Shown here in pieces: positions 26,769 to 35,831 of a DNA stretch of 64,000 nucleotides (position 1 is the stretch's first letter; the number at the start of each line of letters is the position of its first letter). The DNA is from Archangium lansingense. Lineage in GTDB: Bacteria > Myxococcota > Myxococcia > Myxococcales > Myxococcaceae. The translations under genes and the position numbers were made by a program. Under the pieces are notes generated by a model, which was not told the DNA's origin, did not search any database, and saw only the letters and a program-made list of their open reading frames with translations. The DNA lies in NCBI RefSeq assembly GCF_026626635.1, contig NZ_JAPNKA010000001.1, positions 2,728,001-2,792,000 of the forward strand. The letters are read 5' to 3'.

Positions 26769-28103
26769 TCACGGCTTGTAACTCTGGATGCGTGACTCGG
26801 GCACTCGCCGAGCCATGCGCTCCATGGTGTTCGCGACCTCGGCGAGCACTCGCTCCTTGTCGAGCGTGAGGTGACGGCGCTCGTGCAGGATGACGCGGCC
26901 GTCGACCATGACGGTGTGCACATCACTGGCACGAGCGCTGTACACCAGTCCGGCGGCGAGGTTGTGGGGCGGCTGCCAGTGCGCCCCCTTCGTGTCCACG
27001 AGGATGATGTCCGCCTGGTAGCCGGGCGCGAGCGTGCCAAGCCGGTCTCCCATCCCCAGCACGGCCGCGCTGCCTCGCGTGGCGATGTCGAGCGCCTCGG
27101 GAATGGGCAGGGCCTCGGGGTTGAGCGCCTCATGCTTCTGCATCAGCGTCATGAGGCGCAGGCTCTCGAAGACGTCGAGCGTGTTATTGCTGACCGCCCC
27201 ATCCGTCGCCAGGCCCACTGCGATTCCGGCCTTGCGCAAGGCTCGGATGGGGGTGATGCCCATTGCCAGCTTGAGATACGTCTTGGGCGCGTGGGCAATG
27301 CCCACGTGATCGCGATACTTCGCGAGCAGCTCGATGTCCTGCGGCAGCAGGCCGCAGCCATGGGCAATGATCGTGGGCACGCCGAGCACGCCGGTATCCT
27401 TGAGCACCTGGATGGGAGTCAGTCCCCGCTTCTCCAGGCTGGCGTTCGTCTGATTCATCTCCTCGGCGGCGTGGATGTGGATGCCAATCCCGAGCCGATT
27501 GGCGTGCCCGGCGGAGGCGCGCAGGAAGCCGTCATCGCAGGTGTAGGGCGCATGCGGGGCCATGCAGGTGGTGATGCGGCCGCCCGCGCCGCCCCTCCAG
27601 CGCTCGGCGAAGGCGGCGGACTCGGCGAGTGCTTTGAGTCCATTGCTGCCGAACATGGCCCACCCGAGGTGCGCCCGAGTGCCCGCCTCCTCGACGGCCT
27701 GGGCGACCCGATCCATGTGGAAGTAGTGGTCCGCCACGGTGGTGACGCCACCCTCAATCATCTCGATGAGGCCCAGCAGCGCGCCCCAGTAGACATCCGT
27801 CTCGGTGAGGTTGCTCTCCAGGGGCCAGATGAACTCGTTGAACCAGCGCTCGATGGGCACGTCCTCGGCCAGCCCGCGGAAGAGCACCATGGGGACGTGG
27901 GCGTGGGTGTTGATGAGCCCGGGCATGGCGAGCATCCCCCGCCCCTCGAGCACGGTGACGCCGGACTCCACGGGGCCCCCGGTGGGGCGGAGCTCCGCGA
28001 TGCGGTTGCCCCGCACCAGGATGTCCTGATTTCGGGAGATGGTGAGCGAGCCGCTCGCGTCCGGTACGAGTGCGTGACAGTTGCGGATGCAGGTATCCGT
28101 CAT
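26769..28103 (-). CDS. mtaD: Amidohydrolase of the MTA/SAH deaminase (MtaD) type
   Basis: A 444-residue cytoplasmic amidohydrolase of the TRZ/ATZ group. The TIM-barrel metal site is complete: NTHAHVPM (H67, H69), HIHAAEE, IAHGCGL and TDGAVSNN. The surrounding sequence (LFRGLAEDVPIERWF, APHAPYTCDDGFLR, TRGSAAVLGMGDRLGTLAPG) matches the deaminases that act on 5'-methylthioadenosine and S-adenosylhomocysteine, releasing ammonia to give the inosine forms. Other aminopurine or guanine-like substrates cannot be excluded. ATG 28103 is chosen since the usual N-terminus (IRNCHALVPD) follows; an open extension to 28328 is not supported. Divergent from the kinase gene, 145 bp away. Confidence 0.85.
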   Translation of the reverse strand: MTDTCIRNCHALVPDASGSLTISRNQDILVRGNRIAELRPTGGPVESGVTVLEGRGMLAMPGLINTHAHVPMVLFRGLAEDVPIERWFNEFIWPLESNLTETDVYWGALLGLIEMIEGGVTTVADHYFHMDRVAQAVEEAGTRAHLGWAMFGSNGLKALAESAAFAERWRGGAGGRITTCMAPHAPYTCDDGFLRASAGHANRLGIGIHIHAAEEMNQTNASLEKRGLTPIQVLKDTGVLGVPTIIAHGCGLLPQDIELLAKYRDHVGIAHAPKTYLKLAMGITPIRALRKAGIAVGLATDGAVSNNTLDVFESLRLMTLMQKHEALNPEALPIPEALDIATRGSAAVLGMGDRLGTLAPGYQADIILVDTKGAHWQPPHNLAAGLVYSARASDVHTVMVDGRVILHERRHLTLDKERVLAEVANTMERMARRVPESRIQSYKP

Positions 28104-28248
28104 CGAGGGTCTCTCTTGGCGAGGATTCGCGGGCTCGGGAGTATGCACACCCCTCCTGGCAGCCGTGAGGAACCTTTCCTGGGCGGGCCGGGTTTTGTAC
28201 CCCCGTGAATGGCGGGACATGGGGGGCCCGGGGTAGATTCCAGGTGCT

Positions 28249-30663
28249 TTGCCCGAGAACTCCCCACCCCCCGATTCCGCCCTCGAAGGGGGCGACCACA
28301 CCGTCATCCGCTCCGCGGGCTCTCCCACCCAGGAGCCCTCGCCCGGGCCGCTATTCGCCGGGCGCTACGCCCTCGTGCGCATGCTCGGCCGTGGCGGCAT
28401 GGGCACGGTGTATCAGGCGCGCGACAGCCTCGTGGGCGACGTGGTGGCCCTCAAGACGCTGGAACTTGGCAAGGACGCGGGCCCGGACGCCCTCGAGCGC
28501 TTCTCCCGCGAGGTCCGCCTCGCCCGCCGCATTACCCACCCCCACGTGGCGCGGATGCACGACCTGGGCACTCATGAGGGCCAGGCTTTCCTCACCATGG
28601 AGTTTGTCGAGGGGGAGGATCTCCGCGCGCTGCTGGCCCGGGAGCGCCCGCTCGCCGCGTCTCGCGCCGCCCGCATCGCCCTGGCCATCTGCGAGGGGCT
28701 GGCAGCGGCCCATGCCGCAGGGGTGGTGCACCGTGATCTGAAGCCGGCCAACATCCTCGTCGAGGCCGGCGGGCGCGTTGTCCTCACCGACTTCGGTATC
28801 GCCCGGGCGGTGGCAGGGGAGGTCGCCTCGCGCACCATGGGCGCCGTGGGTACGCCCATGTACATGGCGCCGGAGCAGGTATCCGGCGAGCAGGTGGACG
28901 CGCGTGCGGACCTCTACGCGGTGGGGCTGTTGTTGTACGAGCTGCTCACCGGCGAGGTGCCCTTCTCCGGGGAGACGCCATGGGCCGCCGCCATGGCCCG
29001 CCTGCGCCAGACTCCTCCGGACTTGCGGCAGCGCGCCACCGTCCCCGCGCCCCTCTCCGAACTGGTGCACCGCTGCCTGGGCCGCGCTCCCGAGGAGCGG
29101 CCAGCGAGCGCGCTCGAGGTGGCCGGGGCGCTGCGGGACTGGCTCGTCAGCGTGGGGGAGCCCACTTTGTCGGGTCCGCCCACCCAGGGGCCCATGACGG
29201 GGGGGCACATCCCCGGGCTCGGTGCATCGACGTTCACCACGCGCAACACGCCTCGCACCACCACGCCGACGCCGAAGCAGGGCGTGGCCATTCTGCCGCT
29301 GCGCTTCCAGGGGCCACGCGATTCCGAGTACCTGGGGGACTCGCTGACCGAGGCCCTCATTGATCAGCTCTCCCGGGCGCGCGGGCTGCGCGTGCCCGGC
29401 AGCGGGGTGACGGCGCGCTTCCGCAACGAGCGCGACCCGCGGACCGTGGGGCGCGAGCTTGGGGTGGATCTGGTCGTGGAGGGGACGGTGCAGAGCGCGG
29501 GTCCGGCGGTGCGGGTCTCCATCCGGCTGCTGGAGGCGCAGTCCGGCACCCAGGTCTGGAGCGGCCGGTTCGAGTACACCTCCACCGACGCCTTCGAGCT
29601 GCAGGACCGGCTGGTGCCGCGCATCGCCGAGGAGCTGCGAGGCGAGGTGGTTCTCTTGGCCTGGCGCGCAAGTACTCCTCCTGAGGTGCTGGCGCTGTAC
29701 CGCCAGGCGGATACCGAGTTGCATGCGGCCTTCCGCGGGGGCCACGACGGAGGGCCCCTGGTGTTGCTCGAGTCGTGCCTGGAGCAGGCGCCGGACTTCG
29801 CGCCGGCCATTGCGCTCCATGCCATCGCGAGCTTGCGCGTGATGTTCATGGGCATGAAGGACGCCCAGCGGGACCATGCCGCGGCCGCGCGCGCCAGCGT
29901 CGAGCGGGCCCTGCATCTGGCGCCGGAGATAGCCGAGACGCACCTGGCTCGGGCAATGCTCTCCGCCCAGGTGGATGATTGGCGCACGGCGGTGTCGTCT
30001 CTGCGCACGGCCTTGGACATCGCGCCTTGTCATGCTCCGACGCTGCAGTACCTGGGCAGCCTGCAGTGTGAGGCGGGCCGCGCGGATGAGGGGCTCGTGC
30101 GGCTGCGCCTGGCCTATGACTTGTCTCCCACGTTGGTGACGGCGCTGTTCGAGCTGGCTCGCTGCAGCGCGTTGCGCGGGAAGATGGACGACTACTGGTG
30201 GGCGGTGGAGCGGCTGAGCGCATCTCCGTCGCACCGCGCCGCGGCGGAATCGCTGCGGGTCCGGGTCGCCGGGTGGACCCGGAACACGGAGGAGCTACGG
30301 CGCAGCAAGGCCGAGACGGCCGCGGATTTGGACTTCATCGCCGTCATCACCGGCCGCTATGCCGCCGCGGCGTTGGGCGAGGTGAGTGCGCTCGAGCTGA
30401 TCCCCATGTTCGAGGAGTCGCTCTCTCGGACGAACAGCCCGCGGTTCGTCTCCTTGATGTGTCAGATCTCCGCCGAGATCCTCGGCCTCTGCGGCCACGC
30501 GGAGCAGGCGATGGGGTACTTCCGCCGGGCCGTGGAGACGGCGCTCATCGACCTGGAGTGGATAGACCGCTGCCCGGCGCTCGTGCCCCTCCGGACGTTG
30601 CCGGGCTTCGCCGAGGGGCGGCGCCAGGTGCGCTCCCGCGTCGAGGCCATCTGGCTCGCGTGA
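28249..30663 (+). CDS. Ser/Thr protein kinase with TolB-like and TPR regions
   Basis: An 804-residue cytoplasmic kinase. The catalytic domain spans about 40-300: LGRGGMGTVYQA, K69, E88, HRDLKPANIL (D163), DFG at 181 and GTPMYMAPEQ, so all key residues are present. After a Thr/Pro linker, residues about 345-470 form the TolB-like domain found behind bacterial kinases and adenylate cyclases (GVAILPLRFQG, LGVDLVVEGTVQSAG, RVSIRLLEAQSG). The rest is TPR-like helical repeats (ALHLAPEIAETHLARAMLSA, ALDIAPCHAPTLQYLGSLQ). No membrane span. The start is TTG 28249; no ATG precedes the kinase core, and a Shine-Dalgarno is weak. A terminator-like hairpin follows. Substrates unknown. Confidence 0.85.
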   Translation: MPENSPPPDSALEGGDHTVIRSAGSPTQEPSPGPLFAGRYALVRMLGRGGMGTVYQARDSLVGDVVALKTLELGKDAGPDALERFSREVRLARRITHPHVARMHDLGTHEGQAFLTMEFVEGEDLRALLARERPLAASRAARIALAICEGLAAAHAAGVVHRDLKPANILVEAGGRVVLTDFGIARAVAGEVASRTMGAVGTPMYMAPEQVSGEQVDARADLYAVGLLLYELLTGEVPFSGETPWAAAMARLRQTPPDLRQRATVPAPLSELVHRCLGRAPEERPASALEVAGALRDWLVSVGEPTLSGPPTQGPMTGGHIPGLGASTFTTRNTPRTTTPTPKQGVAILPLRFQGPRDSEYLGDSLTEALIDQLSRARGLRVPGSGVTARFRNERDPRTVGRELGVDLVVEGTVQSAGPAVRVSIRLLEAQSGTQVWSGRFEYTSTDAFELQDRLVPRIAEELRGEVVLLAWRASTPPEVLALYRQADTELHAAFRGGHDGGPLVLLESCLEQAPDFAPAIALHAIASLRVMFMGMKDAQRDHAAAARASVERALHLAPEIAETHLARAMLSAQVDDWRTAVSSLRTALDIAPCHAPTLQYLGSLQCEAGRADEGLVRLRLAYDLSPTLVTALFELARCSALRGKMDDYWWAVERLSASPSHRAAAESLRVRVAGWTRNTEELRRSKAETAADLDFIAVITGRYAAAALGEVSALELIPMFEESLSRTNSPRFVSLMCQISAEILGLCGHAEQAMGYFRRAVETALIDLEWIDRCPALVPLRTLPGFAEGRRQVRSRVEAIWLA

Positions 30664-30667
30664 GCTG

Positions 30668-30692
30668 TACGGGAGGCCCCGTAAGAGTTTCT
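30668..30692 (+). terminator. Probable intrinsic terminator of the kinase gene
   Basis: TACGGG at 30668-30673 pairs with CCCGTA at 30678-30683 around a 4-nt loop, and a T-rich stretch (TTTCTT) follows. It begins 5 bp after the stop codon. Confidence 0.5.
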
Positions 30693-30776
30693 TAAGATCT
30701 GGTTCCTACCTTGATGCTCAGCGGGGCAGGCCGGTGCCCCGCGACGTGGACACGGGAGTGTCGAGGAGTCAGGACC

Positions 30777-31826
30777 ATGAAGCGTGGGCTGGATGCGAAG
30801 AAGGGCCTGGGCCGGGACAAGTTGTGGGGGGCCGTGCTGCTCGCGGCCGCGCTAGGTGCGGGCTGTGGAGCCAACTCGAGCGAGAGTGCGCAGGAGGCCG
30901 CCGTCGCTGAGGCGGGCGACGCACTCGGGACGGCGAGCGACTCGTCCCACTTCGCGGAGCTGGAGCGGCTGATTGTCGGGTTGGATCGCGACCTGGGCCG
31001 CTTGGGGCGGAACCAGCAGGACGCGGTCCGCTGCGATTCGGAGCCGGAGGTCACCGAGGTGCAGGTGTGCGACCGGACGATTCCCTCCCGGATGCGCTAC
31101 GAGTGGAGTGACTGCGAGGCAGGCAAGGGGCACGAGGGGCATCGTCCGCCGCCTCCAGAGGGCTCGGAGGCGCAGCAGGCGGATGCACGGCCCCGGCCTG
31201 TCAGCTCCAGTGGCACGGTGGAGCTCGTCCATGACGTGACCGTGAATGGAACCTGCGGTGCCGAGGATGTGAGCTTCGACAACATCCAGAGCGCGACCTT
31301 CGCTACCACGCAGACTCTGTCGGACGGCAGTGTGCGGAGCTTCCAGGGCACCACCACCGCGATGGGGCGCCAGTCCGCCAGCGAGACGATCTCCACTCGC
31401 ACCGGTACGCTGGACACCACGCGCGAGGTCCGGGACGCGCAGGGGCAGGTGACACGGAGTCTCCACCTCACGGGCACGCTCACCGTCACCATCGACCGTT
31501 CCGCCGAGGAGCCGACCCGCGCACTGAATGGAAGCTTCGAAGCCACGTACTCGGACACGGGTCTTTCCACCATCACCGTGACGGACCTGCTCCGGCCGGC
31601 GCCATCCGTCTGCCGCTCGCCCATCTCCGGCACTGTGCGTCAGGTCCTGGAGGACGGAACCGAGCACGTGCTGAGCTTCGGCCCGGAGTGCGGCACGGCC
31701 ACGCTCGATGGCGAGCCGTATGCGCCGCGAGGCGGGCATGGCGGTGGGCGCGGCGGGCATGACGGCGGCCCCGGTGGGCGCGGGCCTCATCCGGATGGCT
31801 CGGGCTCCGCCACCGGCCCCCGCTGA
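30777..31826 (+). CDS. Lipoprotein of unknown function with Gly/His-rich tail
   Basis: A 349-residue lipoprotein (lipobox LGAGC). The mature N-terminus is acidic and helical (FAELERLIVGLDRDLGRLG); the middle has beta-rich sequence with Ser/Thr-rich strands (ATFATTQTLSDGSVRSFQGT, LHLTGTLTVTIDRS) and a few Cys. The last about 35 residues are a Gly/His/Pro-rich tail (RGGHGGGRGGHDGGPGG), which could bind metal ions. ATG 30777 has GAGGAG and AGGA upstream. Family not recognised; myxobacterial cell envelopes contain many such proteins. Confidence 0.6.
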   Translation: MKRGLDAKKGLGRDKLWGAVLLAAALGAGCGANSSESAQEAAVAEAGDALGTASDSSHFAELERLIVGLDRDLGRLGRNQQDAVRCDSEPEVTEVQVCDRTIPSRMRYEWSDCEAGKGHEGHRPPPPEGSEAQQADARPRPVSSSGTVELVHDVTVNGTCGAEDVSFDNIQSATFATTQTLSDGSVRSFQGTTTAMGRQSASETISTRTGTLDTTREVRDAQGQVTRSLHLTGTLTVTIDRSAEEPTRALNGSFEATYSDTGLSTITVTDLLRPAPSVCRSPISGTVRQVLEDGTEHVLSFGPECGTATLDGEPYAPRGGHGGGRGGHDGGPGGRGPHPDGSGSATGPR

Positions 31827-31988
31827 GCACGCGCTGTCCATCCGTGCCCGGTTGAGAGTCTTTGTTTCAATTCATTTCGGATAGTCTTTCAGCCTGGCAC
31901 ATCGTGGTAACAGTTGAGGCACGGCGCAGGGGAGTGGACAACGCCTGTCCGGTGGCCGCTCCCTTGCTGTCTGCTCCTGGAGACCGTC

Positions 31989-32942
31989 TTGAAGACATCT
32001 CATCGCGCATGGCCCCTTTTCCTGGCGGTATGGGTGCTGGGCTGTGACTCCTCGACTCCGGCTCCCTCGGATGACAGCGAGGACACGGACACCTCGGAGC
32101 TCACTTATTCGCCCTGTGACGCGAGCAAGCGGGCGGGGCAATTCATCGTCGAGCTTGGGGAGGGATACACGGCGGTTCAGGGACGGGTGCTCAGCGGTGT
32201 CGTTCCAGCCAATGTGAGACAGGTGGAGGCCCAGGAGGGCGAGTGCCGTCTGCTGCGTGGACGCACGCTCTTCTGCGAGCCGGCCTGCGGTGCTTCACAG
32301 ACCTGCGGTGAGGAGGGGGTCTGCATTCCCTATCCCACCGCGCGGAACGTGGGCTCCGTGCGTGTGCGGGGATTGAAGTCCGAGCTCTCCCTGTCGCCGA
32401 GCTCCGCGAGGTTCTACTCCAGCAGCGGGACGACGCTCCCGCATCCCGGCTTTGATGAGGGCGCGAGCATCAAGCTTGTGGCGGCTGGCTCGGAGGTGGA
32501 GTCCTTCACGCTGCGGGGCCAGGGCGTCAGCGCCCTCGTCGTTCCCGAAGAAGCCATGACGCTCGAACGGAGCAAGCCCGCCACGGTGTCGTGGGCACCG
32601 TCCACCTCTGCTGCGGCGGCACGCATCCAACTCGTTGTGGATCTCGCGCACCACGGAGGCATCGCCGCCTCGCTCGAGTGTGATGGCCTCCCGGACACCG
32701 GGAGTTACACCCTCCCCGCGGGAATGATCTCAAAGTTGCTCGACGTGGGCGTGGCCGGCTTTCCCAAAATCACCATCAGCCGGCGCTCCGCGGACTCGGC
32801 GGATACCAGCGTCGGATGTGTGGAGTTGCTGGTCCTGTCCCAGGTGGACCGCGAGATCCTCATTCCCGGACTCGTGTCGTGCAGTGGTGATGAGGACTGT
32901 CCGGAGGGCAAGACCTGCCAGCCGGATCTGACCTGCCAGTGA
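31989..32942 (+). CDS. Lipoprotein with Cys-rich ends, TTG start
   Basis: A 317-residue lipoprotein. TTG at 31989 is the likely start: GGAG lies six bases upstream and the resulting N-terminus (KTSHRAWPLFLAVWVLGC) is a clean lipobox sequence; the frame is open upstream to 31914 but without a signal. Cys-rich knots are at the start (ECRLLRGRTLFCEPACGASQ, CGEEGVC) and end (CSGDEDCPEGKTCQPDLTC) of the mature protein, the latter a Dickkopf-like repeat typical of myxobacterial exported proteins. Between them is beta-rich sequence. It opens a run of four same-strand genes for exported proteins. Confidence 0.65.
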   Translation: MKTSHRAWPLFLAVWVLGCDSSTPAPSDDSEDTDTSELTYSPCDASKRAGQFIVELGEGYTAVQGRVLSGVVPANVRQVEAQEGECRLLRGRTLFCEPACGASQTCGEEGVCIPYPTARNVGSVRVRGLKSELSLSPSSARFYSSSGTTLPHPGFDEGASIKLVAAGSEVESFTLRGQGVSALVVPEEAMTLERSKPATVSWAPSTSAAAARIQLVVDLAHHGGIAASLECDGLPDTGSYTLPAGMISKLLDVGVAGFPKITISRRSADSADTSVGCVELLVLSQVDREILIPGLVSCSGDEDCPEGKTCQPDLTCQ

Positions 32943-32967
32943 AGCGAAGGGATAGGAGGCTCTCCCG

Positions 32968-33792
32968 ATGAGAAGAATACGAGTGGTGTCTGCAGCGGCC
33001 CTATGTGCTCTGGGGGTTGGTGGCTTGGCGTGCGGCCTGGATGGCACGGGGAGCGGCGGGGAGGGGACGGGCGACGGTTCGACGGTGAGCGACCCGGGTC
33101 CAGGGGACCTCGAGAAGTTCAGCTTCTTCGTCACCAGCATCGAGGCCATGCGCCAACTCTCCGGCAGCCAGAATGGCTTTGGCGGCGATCTTCGTTACGG
33201 CAAGGCGACGGGGCTGGAAGGTGCGGACGAGCTCTGCCGCACCATCGCGGAGATGGGTCTGGCCGGCGCCGGGCAGAAGGTCTGGCGCGCCTTCTTGAGC
33301 ACGTCGACGGGCAGTGCCACTGGCGGTCCCGTCCATGCCATCGAGCGGATTGGTGAGGGGCCCTGGTACGACCGCAGCGGCCGGCTCGTAGCCGAGAACA
33401 AGGCGGCGCTCCTGAGCGCGCGTCCGCAGGGAGACGCGCAGCTCAAGAACGACCTCCCCAACGAGCGCGGCGAGCCGAACCACCAGGGGGTCGACAACCA
33501 CGACACCCTGACGGGCTCGAACAAGCAGGGGCAGTTCGCGGGCGGCGGCATGGCCAGTACCTGCAACGACTGGACGAGCTCTGTCGGCTCTACAGGGCGG
33601 CCCTACATCGGTCACTCCTGGCCTCGCAGCGCGAGCAACCCCTCCAACGGGGGACATTGGATCTCCGACCATCAGGCGCCGGGCTGCGCGGCTGGCGTCA
33701 ACCTCTCCAACAACGGACCTGGCGGCAGCTCGCCCACCGTGGGCGGCGGCGGCGGCTACGGAGGCCTCTATTGCTTCGCCACCACTCCTTGA
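32968..33792 (+). CDS. Lipoprotein with endostatin/C-type-lectin-like (DUF1554-like) domain
   Basis: A 274-residue lipoprotein (lipobox GGLAC near residue 22), followed by a Gly/Thr/Ser-rich linker. From about residue 50 the sequence (GKATGLEGADELCRTIAEMG, VWRAFLSTSTG, TCNDWTSS, GHWISDHQAPGCAAG, GGYGGLYCFA) has the signature of the DUF1554/endostatin-like C-type-lectin fold: an ADxxC start, RAFLS, CxxW and a final LYCF. Such domains bind ligands outside the cell. AGGAGG precedes ATG 32968. It lies 25 bp after the previous lipoprotein gene and 20 bp before the dikinase-like gene. Confidence 0.7.
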   Translation: MRRIRVVSAAALCALGVGGLACGLDGTGSGGEGTGDGSTVSDPGPGDLEKFSFFVTSIEAMRQLSGSQNGFGGDLRYGKATGLEGADELCRTIAEMGLAGAGQKVWRAFLSTSTGSATGGPVHAIERIGEGPWYDRSGRLVAENKAALLSARPQGDAQLKNDLPNERGEPNHQGVDNHDTLTGSNKQGQFAGGGMASTCNDWTSSVGSTGRPYIGHSWPRSASNPSNGGHWISDHQAPGCAAGVNLSNNGPGGSSPTVGGGGGYGGLYCFATTP

Positions 33793-33812
33793 GCGCTCCG
33801 ATGGAGGCCGTC

Positions 33813-35831
33813 TTGCGTCCATACACATTCATCCTGGTAGCAGTCGCGTTCTCCCTCGCGTGCACCTCGAGCCCGTCCCCTGAGGAGCAGGTGAAGGAGT
33901 GGACCTGCGAGCTGGCGGAGGGCGACCCAGCGCCCGAGTTCCTGAAGAGTCTCGGGTGCCAGGGGGACTTCACGGTCCTCGCGTCGGAGCCGCTCGACAC
34001 GAGCATCCCGGGCGCCCGCTCGGTGAAGGTCGTGATGGACCGCTTCGACGGCGATTCGCTCTACTTCCAGAACAGCCAGAAGTACGCCATCCACTACCAG
34101 TTCGTCTCCTCGCACCTGTCCGGCCAGGGGCTGCCGATCGTCGGCTCGTTGGCGGACTTCAACCAGACCGAGTACTACGCGCCGGATCGCCGCTTCCTGC
34201 TCGGAGCCGTCACGTATTACGAGGGGCCCGGTGTCTGGGCTCTCGAGCTCGCGCCCTACGACACCGCCTCGGCGGAGCTGATGACCCAGCTCTACGAGTC
34301 CGTGCGTGACGCGGGCTACTTCGGCTCCGCGTTGGTCTTCCACCCCACGTCTCAGGCGGTCGAGGCGGAGGCGAAGAACCTGGCGTCCAGCATCCGGGTG
34401 ATGACGACGGACGAGCTCTACGCGGCCACCGACTACCAGCCGCTCAACCTCGCCACCTCGGTTGGACGGCTGCGTTTCATTCAGGCCGAGGAGTTGGAGA
34501 CGACCTATCTCGCGTACCGCGACATCGTCGTGCTGGATCGCCTGCCCAACGACATCTCCACCGTGGTGGGCATCATCACCGAGGAGTTCCAGACGCCGCT
34601 GTCGCACGTGAACGTGCTGTCCCAGAACCGGAAGACGCCCAACATGGGGCTGCGCGAGGCCATGACCAACGCTCAGCTCCGGGCGCTCGAGGGCAAGTGG
34701 GTGCGGCTCACCGTCGGCGCGTTCGACTGGAGCGTCGAGGAGGTGACGGTGGCCGAGGCGGATGCGTACTGGGAGGAGCACAAGCCGGTGCCCGTGGTGC
34801 TGCCCTCAGCCGACCTGACGGTGAAGGAGTTTCGTGACATCGAGGACGTCGTGACCGGTGGCACGGGCTCGCTGCGCGAGGCGCTCAAGGCCGCCATCCC
34901 GGCGTTCGGAGGCAAGGCCGCGCACTACTCGGTCCTGGCCACGACGGAGGATCTCCCCGTGCGCAAGGCGTTCGCCATTCCTGCCTGGTACTACGTGCAG
35001 TTCATGGAGGAGAACGGGTTCTACGCGCGGCTGGATGAGCTGCTGGCGGACCCCGAGTTCCAGGCGAAGCCGGAGGTTCGTGACGCGCGCCTGAAGGAGT
35101 TCCGCGCGGCCATGAAGGCGGCTCCGGTGAACGCGGAGTTTCAGCGGATGCTCCAGGAGAAGCTGGCGGCGGACTACCCGGGGCTGACCATGCGGTTCCG
35201 CACCAGCACGAACAGCGAGGACCTGGAAGGCTTCCCCTGCGCGGGGTGCTACGAGTCGCACACGGGAGACCCCAGTGACTGGGAGGACGTCCTCGAGGCC
35301 ATTCGCAAGACCTGGGCGAGTATCTGGCTGTTCCGCACGTTCGAGGAGCGTGAGTTCCACAGCATCGACCACAAGTCGATCGTGATGGCGCTGCTGGTGC
35401 ACCACAACTTCCCCGATGAGGAGGCCAATGGTGTCGCGCTGACGGCGAACCCGTTCGACCCGTCGGGCCTGCAGCCTGGGTTCTATGTGAACGTGCAGGT
35501 GGGCGGGGATGCCGAGGTGGTGCATCCCCCACCGGGCATTACGAGCGACCAGTTCATCTACGAGTTCAACCAACCCGGGCTTCCCCTCACGTACCTGTCT
35601 CACTCCAACCTGGTGGTGACGGGCCAGACGGTGCTCACGTCCGCCCAGGTGTACGAGCTCGGCAAGGCGCTCGAGCTCATCCACCAGCGGTTCTCGCCGG
35701 CCTACGGGCCACGTGCGGGAAACACCGGGTGGTACGCCATGGATGTCGAGTTCAAGTTCGACGGTGAGCCTGGTGAGACGCCAGCCCTGACGGTCAAGCA
35801 GGCGCGGCCGCACCCGGGACGGGGGCAATGA
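33813..35831 (+). CDS. Exported lipoprotein with phosphohistidine and ATP-grasp domains (glucan-water-dikinase-like)
   Basis: A 672-residue protein with a lipoprotein signal (RPYTFILVAVAFSLACTSS). TTG 33813 is favoured because GGAGG lies five bases upstream; ATG 33801 is the alternative. A swivelling phosphohistidine-like domain comes first: TPLSHVNVLSQNRKTPN, with H265. It is followed by the PEP-synthase/PPDK-type ATP-grasp domain: GGKAAHYSVLA, then LTMRFRTSTNSEDLEGF and a downstream WASIWLFRTFEEREF. This order, phosphohistidine before the nucleotide domain, is that of glucan, water dikinases rather than PPDK. A lipidated, exported ATP-using enzyme is very unusual. It overlaps the next lipoprotein gene by 4 bp. 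Confidence 0.8.
   Translation: MRPYTFILVAVAFSLACTSSPSPEEQVKEWTCELAEGDPAPEFLKSLGCQGDFTVLASEPLDTSIPGARSVKVVMDRFDGDSLYFQNSQKYAIHYQFVSSHLSGQGLPIVGSLADFNQTEYYAPDRRFLLGAVTYYEGPGVWALELAPYDTASAELMTQLYESVRDAGYFGSALVFHPTSQAVEAEAKNLASSIRVMTTDELYAATDYQPLNLATSVGRLRFIQAEELETTYLAYRDIVVLDRLPNDISTVVGIITEEFQTPLSHVNVLSQNRKTPNMGLREAMTNAQLRALEGKWVRLTVGAFDWSVEEVTVAEADAYWEEHKPVPVVLPSADLTVKEFRDIEDVVTGGTGSLREALKAAIPAFGGKAAHYSVLATTEDLPVRKAFAIPAWYYVQFMEENGFYARLDELLADPEFQAKPEVRDARLKEFRAAMKAAPVNAEFQRMLQEKLAADYPGLTMRFRTSTNSEDLEGFPCAGCYESHTGDPSDWEDVLEAIRKTWASIWLFRTFEEREFHSIDHKSIVMALLVHHNFPDEEANGVALTANPFDPSGLQPGFYVNVQVGGDAEVVHPPPGITSDQFIYEFNQPGLPLTYLSHSNLVVTGQTVLTSAQVYELGKALELIHQRFSPAYGPRAGNTGWYAMDVEFKFDGEPGETPALTVKQARPHPGRGQ

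Noticed and set aside
26769..30663. A secondary-metabolite cluster involving the deaminase, kinase and neighbouring hydrolases
   Set aside because: No synthase, carrier protein or tailoring set is present; gene orientations are mixed.
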